The notes under the pieces are model-generated. The model was given only the letters and a program-made list of their open reading frames with translations. It did not search any database and had not been told where the DNA came from. Source: CAYVGO01 sp964450725 (lineage in GTDB: Bacteria; Bacteroidota; Bacteroidia; Bacteroidales; UBA932). Taken from it: 11,192 bases of DNA. The DNA lies in assembly GCA_964450725.1 (NCBI GenBank), contig CAYVGO010000065.1, forward strand, positions 1-11,192. Reading direction: 5' to 3'. Both the position numbers and the translations under genes were made by a program. Below, piece by piece: positions 1 through 6,387 of this stretch; position 1 is the stretch's first letter, and every line of letters starts with the position of its first letter.

Positions 1-2462
1 CGGGTACAAATATTTACGTAAAAGCAGGTACTTATCAGTTAACTGATACTTTGACCGTGAAATATGGAATTAGGTTATATGGAGGATTTGCAGGCACAGA
101 ACGTAAGTTTACTGAAAGAGCGAAAGGAGTCGAAGCATGGTCATTTACCAATGTAACTATAATAAAGCCTGCACTAGATAAACCGGTCATTGACAATGTC
201 AGTAAAAAACCGGTAACAACACCCATGCTTTTTGACGGTTTTACAGTTGACGGAGCAACCAATAGTGCTTTCAAACTCAAACCAAGTGTGTTTGTTTATA
301 ACAGCATCATTAAAAATGGCTATGCCAATACCAGTGGTGTGGGAGTTGTTATGGGTGCAGATGCCAGAGTGTGGAATAGTTTAATAGAAAACAACAAAGT
401 TTGGTTAGATTCACTTTCTACCCGTGTATACTATATTCCGGAAGGAGTGTGTACACAAGACAATTATAAAGATTTTCATGCTACTAAACAAAACCAAGGT
501 GCCGGAATAATGTTGACTCTACCTTCATCAGGAAGTACAGGTTACACCCCATTGAAAGGTAATTTGATTAAAGATAATTTTGGAGGAGAAGGCGGTGGTA
601 TTCGTCTTGGAGGGGGTATCGGATACACCGGTACCGTACAAATCACAGATTGTATTTTGGAAAACAATAAGTCTATAGGATTTGTTTTAGCGGGTACTGG
701 TACGACACAACCGGGTAACAGTGGCGGTGGTGGATTACATATCAATAACGACGGTTCAAGTGTTGTTTTATTTGAAAATTGTTTATTCAAAGGGAATGAG
801 AAGATTGTACCCGGAAGTGGAGAGGAACCGGGAACTCCGGGTGGTGGCGCTGTCCGTGTCGCAGGAAATTCAGGTATGAAAATTTTCAACCGCTGTACAT
901 TTACTGAAAATGCTTCTTCATCAGGATTAATCATTTCTGTGAACAATGCAAACTTTAATACTCATATTATCAATTCTCTGTTTTATAAAAATAAAAAAGG
1001 AACATTGATAGAAGGTAGAGTTGGTGTGAATGTGGTGAATAATACGATGATTGATAACAATGATATTCCAATTGCATTTAATGCCGGTGTTGTTATGAAT
1101 AACATTAGCATGAGAAATGGTGAGCATGCATTTGAACCTCCAAAAGATGGAAATGTAAATGAAGTAACTTTTAAAAATGTTGAGAATTATGCAGATTTAA
1201 GATTGGCTCTTTTATCTCCCGGTGTAGATAAAGGTGTTACGATTACTCCCCAAAAAACATATGGATTAACATTACAGATTGCTGAATTATTACAAAAAGA
1301 TTTTACAGGAACATCACGTCCTCAAGGAAGTGAGTTTGATCCGGGTGCTTTTGAATATGTTAAAGAGCCAATTGATAATATTACCATCAACTGGAATCAA
1401 GACTTAAGTAACTTAAATATTGATGATGAATCAATAATTCTGACAGCAGAAGTACAAGGAGCAACGCCTGAGCAGGAGCCATACGTATTACCAATGAAGT
1501 ATATTTCCGGTGACGAGTTGACAGTATCAATAGAAGGTAGTTCCTTAGCATTTATGGGTGCCGGTACTACTACTGTTACAGCCCAAACCAATGACAATCC
1601 ATACTATCTTACCAAAGAAGTTCAAAAAAGTGTTACTGTTACGGGTGAAAATTACTTAGCCGTAACTCCTAAAACACTTAGCGTTGGCATGGAAGTACAA
1701 GCTGATGTAGCATCCTTTAAATTGAATACAGATAAATCTTGGACTATATCAAATGTTCCCTCATGGCTATCGTTAGACAAAGTGTTAGGAGATGCCGGAA
1801 GACATGAAGTAAAGGTAAGTGTAACTGAAGATAATTCATTATCTGTTCCACGTTCGGCAACGCTAACCATTACTTCTTCAACAGGAAAAGAGCGTACTGT
1901 TGTAATTTCTCAAGACGGATTGTTATTCTCAGTTTCTCCCACAGAATTGGCATTTTCGGCTATAGGTGAAGAAAAAACGTTTGATGTTGCAGCCAATTTA
2001 ACATGGTTAATTGATGACTCTCAGGTATCAGAATGGGTAACTGTTACTCCACTTTCAGGAACCGAAAATGCAACAATTTATCTTATGGCATTAGAAAATA
2101 GTGCAACAGAACAGCGCACAGGAGTTTTAACAATCTATGCAGATAGAAATGGTGTAGAACCGATACCGGTTACCATAGTTCAGGCTGCGAAGAAAGTACC
2201 TCCAACTTCTGTAGATAAGTCAAGTGTAGTGATAGTGGTTTATCCGAATCCTGTACAAAATACTATGACTCTCTCTTTATCAGAAAAAGTATCACACGGA
2301 ACGCTGAAGTTATTTAATAGCGTAGGAGTGAAAGTATATGACAAATCTTTTGAAGGTAGCCGGCAAGTGATTGATGTGGCGCATTTACCACAAGGTATTT
2401 ACATGCTTACGGTTACCAATGATGCAGGAGAAGATGTTCAGATGAAAATCATTAAACAATAA
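1..2462 (+). CDS. Secreted right-handed beta-helix protein with BACON-like domains and T9SS sorting domain (5' partial)
   Basis: The reading frame is open from the window edge (first full codon at 3), so the gene begins upstream; the TTG at 51 is not its start, because residues before it (IYVKAGTY) fit the repeat pattern that continues into LYGGFAGTE. From about 1 to 1215 there are repeated N-, G- and V-rich beta-helix rungs (INSLFYKN, VVNNTMIDNN). At 1216-1361, SPGVDKG...GTSRP...DPGAFEYV resembles the closing motif of 'choice-of-anchor Q' beta-helix proteins. About 1363-1644 looks like a bacterial Ig-like domain (ITINWNQDLSNL). About 1648-1917 and 1921-2195 are two BACON-like domains (WTISNVPSWLSL; WLIDDSQVSEWVTVTP). 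About 2237-2459 is a T9SS type A sorting domain (VVYPNPVQN; LPQGIYMLTV). The protein is therefore expected on the cell surface or released. No catalytic residues are recognisable, so it could be an adhesin, a glycan-binding protein or a diverged lyase. A terminator follows directly, making it a transcription unit separate from the lyase. Confidence 0.88.
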   Translation, partial: GTNIYVKAGTYQLTDTLTVKYGIRLYGGFAGTERKFTERAKGVEAWSFTNVTIIKPALDKPVIDNVSKKPVTTPMLFDGFTVDGATNSAFKLKPSVFVYNSIIKNGYANTSGVGVVMGADARVWNSLIENNKVWLDSLSTRVYYIPEGVCTQDNYKDFHATKQNQGAGIMLTLPSSGSTGYTPLKGNLIKDNFGGEGGGIRLGGGIGYTGTVQITDCILENNKSIGFVLAGTGTTQPGNSGGGGLHINNDGSSVVLFENCLFKGNEKIVPGSGEEPGTPGGGAVRVAGNSGMKIFNRCTFTENASSSGLIISVNNANFNTHIINSLFYKNKKGTLIEGRVGVNVVNNTMIDNNDIPIAFNAGVVMNNISMRNGEHAFEPPKDGNVNEVTFKNVENYADLRLALLSPGVDKGVTITPQKTYGLTLQIAELLQKDFTGTSRPQGSEFDPGAFEYVKEPIDNITINWNQDLSNLNIDDESIILTAEVQGATPEQEPYVLPMKYISGDELTVSIEGSSLAFMGAGTTTVTAQTNDNPYYLTKEVQKSVTVTGENYLAVTPKTLSVGMEVQADVASFKLNTDKSWTISNVPSWLSLDKVLGDAGRHEVKVSVTEDNSLSVPRSATLTITSSTGKERTVVISQDGLLFSVSPTELAFSAIGEEKTFDVAANLTWLIDDSQVSEWVTVTPLSGTENATIYLMALENSATEQRTGVLTIYADRNGVEPIPVTIVQAAKKVPPTSVDKSSVVIVVYPNPVQNTMTLSLSEKVSHGTLKLFNSVGVKVYDKSFEGSRQVIDVAHLPQGIYMLTVTNDAGEDVQMKIIKQ

Positions 2463-2470
2463 AACTCAGG

Positions 2471-2523
2471 AGCGGCGAAATCTATAATTTTATGGGATTC
2501 ACAAAAGATTTCGTCGCTTTTTT
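2471..2523 (+). terminator. Intrinsic terminator after the beta-helix gene
   Basis: The arms AGCGGCGAAATCT (2471-2483) and AGATTTCGTCGCT (2506-2518) pair over 13 positions with one G-U wobble. They enclose a 22-nt loop and run into six Ts (2518-2523). The hairpin starts 9 nt after the stop codon. The loop is longer than usual, but the stem and T-tract fit a Rho-independent terminator that separates this gene from the lyase downstream. The remaining spacer to 2652 shows no other feature and no convincing promoter motif. Confidence 0.8.
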
Positions 2524-2652
2524 ATTTGAACTGTTTTAACCGCAGAGTTTCCCTTTATTTCTTATTTAATTACATATTTTCTGATGCTCAAAAGCAGTAG
2601 GAAGGGAGTTTATATGCCTTTTGTGCTTTCAACTTGTTCAATCTATAAGACA

Positions 2653-5600
2653 ATGAAACGGTTTTTTTTGATGACAATATTATGCTTATCTGTGTGGTGT
2701 GCTTTTGCTCAGCAAGAGTTTACACACGCTGAATTATTGTCATTTGAAGATAATCAAGTATTGTTTAAAGCACAGCCGGACGCTCTGTTGACCCTCTCAG
2801 ACCAACACTACAAACACGGTCAACAGAGTTTGTGCTGGCAGTGGAATAAAGACAGTACTTCTATTGTTTTAGATCGCCCGATTGCCTGGTTTCCTAATCC
2901 TAAAGATGCTCCAGACCCATCGACTTATACTTTTGTTTTTTGGGTTTACGGACAAACACCACAGCCGCAGGCAACATTGCGATTTGAATTTTTAAAGCAG
3001 AGCCGTGTTTGCTCTTGGTTTGATTATGGATTGAATTTTAAAGGTTGGAGAGGAGCATGGGTTGCCTTTGAAAGAGATATGCAGGGCAAGCCGGAACAGG
3101 ATATGGAGCAGTTGAAAATTACGGTAACAGGAAGTGATAAAGGAACTCTCTATTTTGATTTAATCATTCCTTCTTCTTTACAAGACCTCAGACAGCACAC
3201 CGCAGATACGCAAGCTCCCTACATCAACAAAAATACTGATTCTCATTGGTTAATTAATGAAAAGTGTTTGCATTACGGGTTTGATTTACCAACACAGCCG
3301 CTCACATCAAAAGATATTCAAGAAATATCGAAAATAGAGAAGAAATACACCGATTTTTACCTTGGAGAAGGGAAACGGATTATATCAACAGATGTTTTAC
3401 GGGAACGTCTCAGTAAATTTTCCATAAAACAAAACCCCGACGGGACATTACAAGGTAAGCCATTGTTTTTTTCTCGATGGGGAGAAACCTACTTTTCATT
3501 GGGACATCCGCGTAATACAAAAATGTTTGCTCAAACCGTAGCCGATTTAGATGATGTTAACAGGTTAATGTTAGACATGGCGGTCAATTATCGAATTTCC
3601 AAAGATACGTCGGAGCAGGAAGAGATAAGGTTGATGTACTTACTACTGGTTCGCTACCTTTTTGACCAGGGCTTTGTACATGGTTCTTCATTAGGAACTA
3701 TCCACCACATAGGTTACTCTATGCGTAATTTCTACACGGCATTCTTTTTAATGAAAGATGTATTGTATAAAGAGAACTTGGGAGAAGAGGCACAGCAAGC
3801 CATGGCGTGGTTCTCTAATCTTGCCGAAGTCAAGCGTAATCCGCAGGTGAAGGGAATGGATATCGATATTTTCAATACTACCTTGATGGCTCGCTTGGGA
3901 GCACTGTTGATGCTACAGGACAGTCCGGAAAAAGTAACTTACTTACGTTCATTTGTTCGCTGGTTGAATAACGGCTTTGCTCCTTCTCCGGGGTTGACGG
4001 CAACTTTCAAAGTTGACGGCACAGTTTTTCACCATTGTAATAACTATCCTGCTTATGCTCGTGATGGTATTCGAGGAGCCGTAGAGGCGGTGTATGTGTT
4101 GTCTCAAAGTGATTTTGCGGTATCACAAGTTGCCCACCAACAGTTGAAAGATGCTTTATTGACCATGAGGTTTTACTGTAATCTCAGAGACTGGCCTCTT
4201 TCTATGGCCGGAAGACATCCTAAAGGTACAGAAGGCTTGCAGTCGGAGCAGTTCGGACTGCTGGCACTGGCTGGTACTCCTGATGGTAAGTTTGCCATAG
4301 ACTCTGCCATGGCTTCGGCTTACCTGCGACTTATTCAGGATAAGGAATCTTTAATCAAGAACAATTACGGTTCGCTTCTTCAAGAAAAAGGTATAAAAGC
4401 CGAATCTTCCCCTGTTGGAAACCGAAGTTTGCCTTACGCTAGTGTCATGATACAGCGACGCGATAACTGGTCGGCCACCGTCAGAGGACACAGTCGTTAT
4501 TTGTGGGCTGCCGAAACTTATGAAAGCGCCAATCTTTACGGCCGTTATCTGGCTCACGGCAACTTACAGATTGTTGCCAAAGGAAATCCTGTGAGTAATG
4601 AAGGGTCGGGCTATCAACAAAAAGGTTGGGACTGGAATTATTGGTGGGGAACAACGGTGACGGTGTTACCCATAGAAGAATTAAAGGCTGATGTGAGAAA
4701 TGTTGACCCATTTTCAGGCAACGAGGAAATGTTATACTCTGATGAGGCTTTTGCCGGAAGTGTAAGTATCAATAATCAAAACGGGGTATATGCTTTTAAA
4801 CTTCATGAGCATGATAAATATAACGGTTCTTTGAGAGCCCGTAAATCTTACTTTTTCTTTGACAACAGAATTATTTGCTTGGGAACCGATATTGAAAGTA
4901 AAATAGAACAACACCCTACGGTAACTACGCTCTTTCAGGAAGTCATAAAACCGCAGGAAAGCAATATTGTTCTTAACAAGAAAAGTATTTCCGAGTTCCC
5001 ATATTATAAAGAAATGACGGGTAATCATTGTGTTGAAGATGCACAGGGAAACGCTTACTTTACTCACAACGCTCTACTCTCACTTCGTCGCAGCAAACAA
5101 CAATCTTTTGACCAAGCGACAGCACAACCAACAGAAGGTGATTTTACGGTAGCCACCATTTCTCACGGTAAAGCACCCTCCAGTCAACAATACCGCTACG
5201 CCATACTTGTTCAGCCCGATAAACAACAGAAAGAACTGTGGATAAAAAATCATCCGTCAGACAAATTATATACGGTAGTACAACAAAACCGGCAAGCCCA
5301 CATTGTGAAAGACAAGGTTACAAACATCACCGGATATGTTCTTTTTGAAGCAGGTAAACTGTCGTCAGACTTATTGATTACAGAAAATTCCGTGCCTTGT
5401 ATGGCTGTGGTTTCAGAGAAGAATAAGAAGGAAGTTACACTGAGTGTAGCAGACCCGGATTTGAGATTCTATGAAGGAGCGGCAGACGAAGTGTATGACC
5501 AACAGGGAAAGCGGATAGAACGCAGTATTTATAGCAGACCTTGGATACACAATGAATCGAAAATCTCAAATCCACAAATAACCTTGAAGGGGAATTGGCA

Positions 5601-5727
5601 ATTGCTTACACCACACAACAACTGTAAAGTAATTACTGCAGACAAAGAAAAAACAGTATTAGAATTTACTTGCCAGCACGGACTTTCTCAACAGGTAAAG
5701 CTTGAGAAATGTAAGATGAAAAAATGA
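2653..5727 (+). CDS. Polysaccharide lyase family 8, chondroitin sulfate ABC lyase-like, periplasmic
   Basis: It is predicted to cleave uronic-acid-containing glycosaminoglycans (chondroitin, dermatan or hyaluronan type) by beta-elimination, giving unsaturated oligosaccharides. The protein is 1024 residues from this start, close to the roughly 1020 of Proteus vulgaris ABC lyase I, which it resembles throughout as recalled: an N-terminal lyase domain (QSLCWQWNKDST), an alpha/alpha-toroid (LFDQGFVHGSS, TIHHIGYS), then beta-sandwich domains (GSGYQQKGWDWNYWWG) and a matching C-terminus. The four catalytic residues of that enzyme (His501, Tyr508, Arg560, Glu653) correspond here to His461 and Tyr468 in HCNNYPAY, Arg521 in MAGRHP and Glu621 in WAAETYE. 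The frame opens at ATG 2584, but a compact signal peptide (MKRFFLMTILCLSVWCAFAQ, cleavage after AFA) starts at 2653, so that start is preferred. ATG 2614, preceded by a purine-rich AGGAAGGGAG, is an alternative. There is no lipobox and no T9SS domain, so a periplasmic location is inferred. Exact substrate is unknown. Confidence 0.92.
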   Translation: MKRFFLMTILCLSVWCAFAQQEFTHAELLSFEDNQVLFKAQPDALLTLSDQHYKHGQQSLCWQWNKDSTSIVLDRPIAWFPNPKDAPDPSTYTFVFWVYGQTPQPQATLRFEFLKQSRVCSWFDYGLNFKGWRGAWVAFERDMQGKPEQDMEQLKITVTGSDKGTLYFDLIIPSSLQDLRQHTADTQAPYINKNTDSHWLINEKCLHYGFDLPTQPLTSKDIQEISKIEKKYTDFYLGEGKRIISTDVLRERLSKFSIKQNPDGTLQGKPLFFSRWGETYFSLGHPRNTKMFAQTVADLDDVNRLMLDMAVNYRISKDTSEQEEIRLMYLLLVRYLFDQGFVHGSSLGTIHHIGYSMRNFYTAFFLMKDVLYKENLGEEAQQAMAWFSNLAEVKRNPQVKGMDIDIFNTTLMARLGALLMLQDSPEKVTYLRSFVRWLNNGFAPSPGLTATFKVDGTVFHHCNNYPAYARDGIRGAVEAVYVLSQSDFAVSQVAHQQLKDALLTMRFYCNLRDWPLSMAGRHPKGTEGLQSEQFGLLALAGTPDGKFAIDSAMASAYLRLIQDKESLIKNNYGSLLQEKGIKAESSPVGNRSLPYASVMIQRRDNWSATVRGHSRYLWAAETYESANLYGRYLAHGNLQIVAKGNPVSNEGSGYQQKGWDWNYWWGTTVTVLPIEELKADVRNVDPFSGNEEMLYSDEAFAGSVSINNQNGVYAFKLHEHDKYNGSLRARKSYFFFDNRIICLGTDIESKIEQHPTVTTLFQEVIKPQESNIVLNKKSISEFPYYKEMTGNHCVEDAQGNAYFTHNALLSLRRSKQQSFDQATAQPTEGDFTVATISHGKAPSSQQYRYAILVQPDKQQKELWIKNHPSDKLYTVVQQNRQAHIVKDKVTNITGYVLFEAGKLSSDLLITENSVPCMAVVSEKNKKEVTLSVADPDLRFYEGAADEVYDQQGKRIERSIYSRPWIHNESKISNPQITLKGNWQLLTPHNNCKVITADKEKTVLEFTCQHGLSQQVKLEKCKMKK

Positions 5728-5755
5728 AAGAATGAAGGAATGAAAGAATGAAGGC
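5716..5755 (+). repeat. Octamer tandem repeat (ATGAARGA) overlapping the lyase stop codon
   Basis: Five consecutive 8-bp units start at 5716, 5724, 5732, 5740 and 5748: ATGAAAAA, ATGAAAGA, ATGAAGGA, ATGAAAGA, ATGAAGGC. The first unit encodes the last Met-Lys of the lyase, and the second supplies its TGA stop (5725-5727). The last residues of the protein are therefore repeat-derived. Eight is not a multiple of three, and the extra units lie after the stop, so copy-number change would not alter the protein. Confidence 0.8.
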
Positions 5756-5792
5756 GGGAAGTTGATACAACACCAAAATCAGAGAACAAGAA

Positions 5793-6032
5793 CAACTTGT
5801 GAAACTNNNNNNNNNNNNNNNNNNNNNNNNNNNNNNNNNNNNNNNNNNNNNNNNNNNNNNNNNNNNNNNNNNNNNNNNNNNNNNNNNNNNNNNNNNNNNN
5901 NNNNNNGTTCCTTGTGTTGTTTTCAACTTGTGAAACTTGTGTTTCATAGCCTTTACCACTTGTGGAACTTTTTATTGTGTTAGCAATATCTCGTGTTCCT
6001 TGTGTTGTTTTCAACTTGTGAAACTTGTGTTT
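5793..6032. repeat. 88-bp-period direct repeat, interrupted by the assembly gap
   Basis: A 38-bp segment occurs identically at 5907-5944 and 5995-6032, which is a period of 88 bp. A third, truncated copy is visible before the gap: CAACTTGTGAAACT at 5793-5806 matches 5924-5937 and 6012-6025, and the Ns begin immediately after it. The intervening part (5945-5994) contains CCACTTGTGG. Since 88 is not a multiple of three, this is not a protein repeat. The number of copies hidden in the gap is unknown. Confidence 0.85.
5807..5906. other. Assembly gap of 100 Ns
   Basis: Exactly 100 unknown bases, the conventional placeholder for a gap of unknown length. It lies inside a direct-repeat array, which explains why assembly broke here. 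Real length and content are not known. Confidence 0.99.
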
Positions 6033-6042
6033 AAGAATAAAG

Positions 6043-6070
6043 AAAAAAGGGGCGCAGCCCTAATATTTTT
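6043..6070. terminator. Short GC hairpin with flanking A and T tracts, possible bidirectional terminator
   Basis: GGGC (6050-6053) and GCCC (6057-6060) pair around a 3-nt loop, extendable by one G-U pair. On the minus strand the stem is followed directly by six Ts (complement of 6043-6048). On the plus strand a T-run (6066-6070) begins five bases after the stem. The stem is only 4-5 bp, so termination would be weak. It could be the only terminator after the lyase; alternatively it is just another interspersed palindrome. Confidence 0.3.
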
Positions 6071-6081
6071 ATAGCAATAAA

Positions 6082-6213
6082 AAAACCACTTGTGGTTTGG
6101 AATAAAACCACAAGTACTTTTAGGCAAAACCTGAAGTGGTTTTGTGTAAAACCTGAAGTGGTTTTGTGTAAAACCTGAAGTGGTTTTGTGTAAAACCTGA
6201 AGTGGTTTTAAGT
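6082..6213. repeat. Array of palindromic 22-bp repeats upstream of the SusC-like gene
   Basis: Six units lie in exact 22-bp register, starting at 6082, 6104, 6126, 6148, 6170 and 6192. Units three to five are identical, and unit six differs only in its last four bases. Each carries AAAACCTGAAGTGGTTTT, in which AAAACC pairs with GGTTTT around a 6-nt loop, followed by GTGT (AAGT in unit six). Units one and two are diverged but keep AAAACC and the register. Two more decayed copies can be traced from 6214 and 6236 (AAAAGGTAAAGTG, AAAGGAAAGTG). The spacing is about two helical turns, so the A and T tracts face one side of the DNA. No function is known; a binding-site array, bent DNA or a neutral minisatellite are all possible. 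Confidence 0.9.
6083..6115 (+). other. Two mutually exclusive hairpins in the first repeat units
   Basis: AAACCAC (6083-6089) pairs with GTGGTTT (6092-6098) across a 2-nt loop. Alternatively ACTTGTGGTTT (6088-6098) pairs perfectly over 11 bp with AAACCACAAGT (6105-6115) across a 6-nt loop. Both use 6092-6098, so only one can form at a time. This may be a by-product of palindromic repeat units rather than a regulatory switch. Confidence 0.5.
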
Positions 6214-6290
6214 AAAAGGTAAAGTGCAGTGTGGTAAAGGAAAGTGAGCAGTGGGTGCAAACACTGAAATCTTTGTAGAGAGTGGCAATG

Positions 6291-6313
6291 TAGAGATGTT
6301 GCGTGCAACGTCT
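6291..6313. repeat. REP-like palindrome
   Basis: AGATGTTGC (6294-6302) pairs with GCAACGTCT (6305-6313) with one G-U wobble around GT. From memory, it resembles a palindrome recurrent in Bacteroidota and some other genomes, with the core GACGTTGCATGCAACGTC. It looks like a decayed interspersed repeat; there is no T-tract, so it is not a terminator. Confidence 0.5.
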
Positions 6314-6387
6314 GAAAGCGGGAAGTAAGAAATTGTAACTCGTCAATAGTTCAATTGTAAATTATATCATTTTTAAATTATTTATAT

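Larger units (their letters stand above)
5728..6387. other. Gene-free, repeat-dense spacer between the lyase and SusC-like genes
   Basis: About 660 bp (100 of them unknown) contain no credible coding region; open frames here cross the Ns or the repeats and have no protein-like character. In order it holds the end of an octamer repeat, a unique stretch (about 5756-5792), an 88-bp-period repeat with the assembly gap, a short GC hairpin, a palindromic 22-bp repeat array fading to about 6258, a REP-like palindrome, and an AT-rich run up to the SusC-like start. No clear Bacteroidetes promoter (TTTG / TAnnTTTG) was found upstream of 6388. Any promoter for the transporter pair must nevertheless lie here, unless transcription reads through from the lyase. 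Confidence 0.8.

Noticed and set aside
51..53. TTG as the start codon of the beta-helix gene
   Set aside because: The frame is open to the window edge, and the upstream codons encode residues that fit the beta-helix motif. The gene is truncated by the window.
542..946. Minus-strand open frame of 134 residues within the beta-helix gene
   Set aside because: It is proline-rich shadow coding opposite glycine-rich codons of a strongly supported + strand protein.
5762..5983. Open frame spanning the N gap
   Set aside because: A third or more of it is unknown bases and the rest is repeat sequence whose period is not a multiple of three.
6082..6213. CRISPR array
   Set aside because: The 22-bp units are directly adjacent without unique spacers, and no cas genes are present.
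6082..6213. Iteron-type replication origin
   Set aside because: The tandem 22-bp units resemble iterons in size, but no replication initiator gene or DnaA-box cluster is seen nearby and the context is a chromosomal-type SusC/SusD locus.
6011..6346. Minus-strand open frames across the 22-bp repeats (111 and 62 residues)
   Set aside because: They exist because the 22-bp unit has no stop codon on that strand, so all frames stay open. The products are repeat-derived, with no protein-like features outside the repeat.
5793..6387. Invertible (phase-variable) promoter for the SusC-like operon
   Set aside because: This is known for surface genes in Bacteroidota, but I found only direct repeats and local palindromes, not a pair of separated inverted repeats flanking a promoter. 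No invertase gene is in the window. The gap leaves this open but unsupported.
6314..6387. Bacteroidetes promoter (TTTG / TAnnTTTG) before the SusC-like gene
   Set aside because: The stretch is AT-rich, but no pair matching both elements at the right spacing was found.
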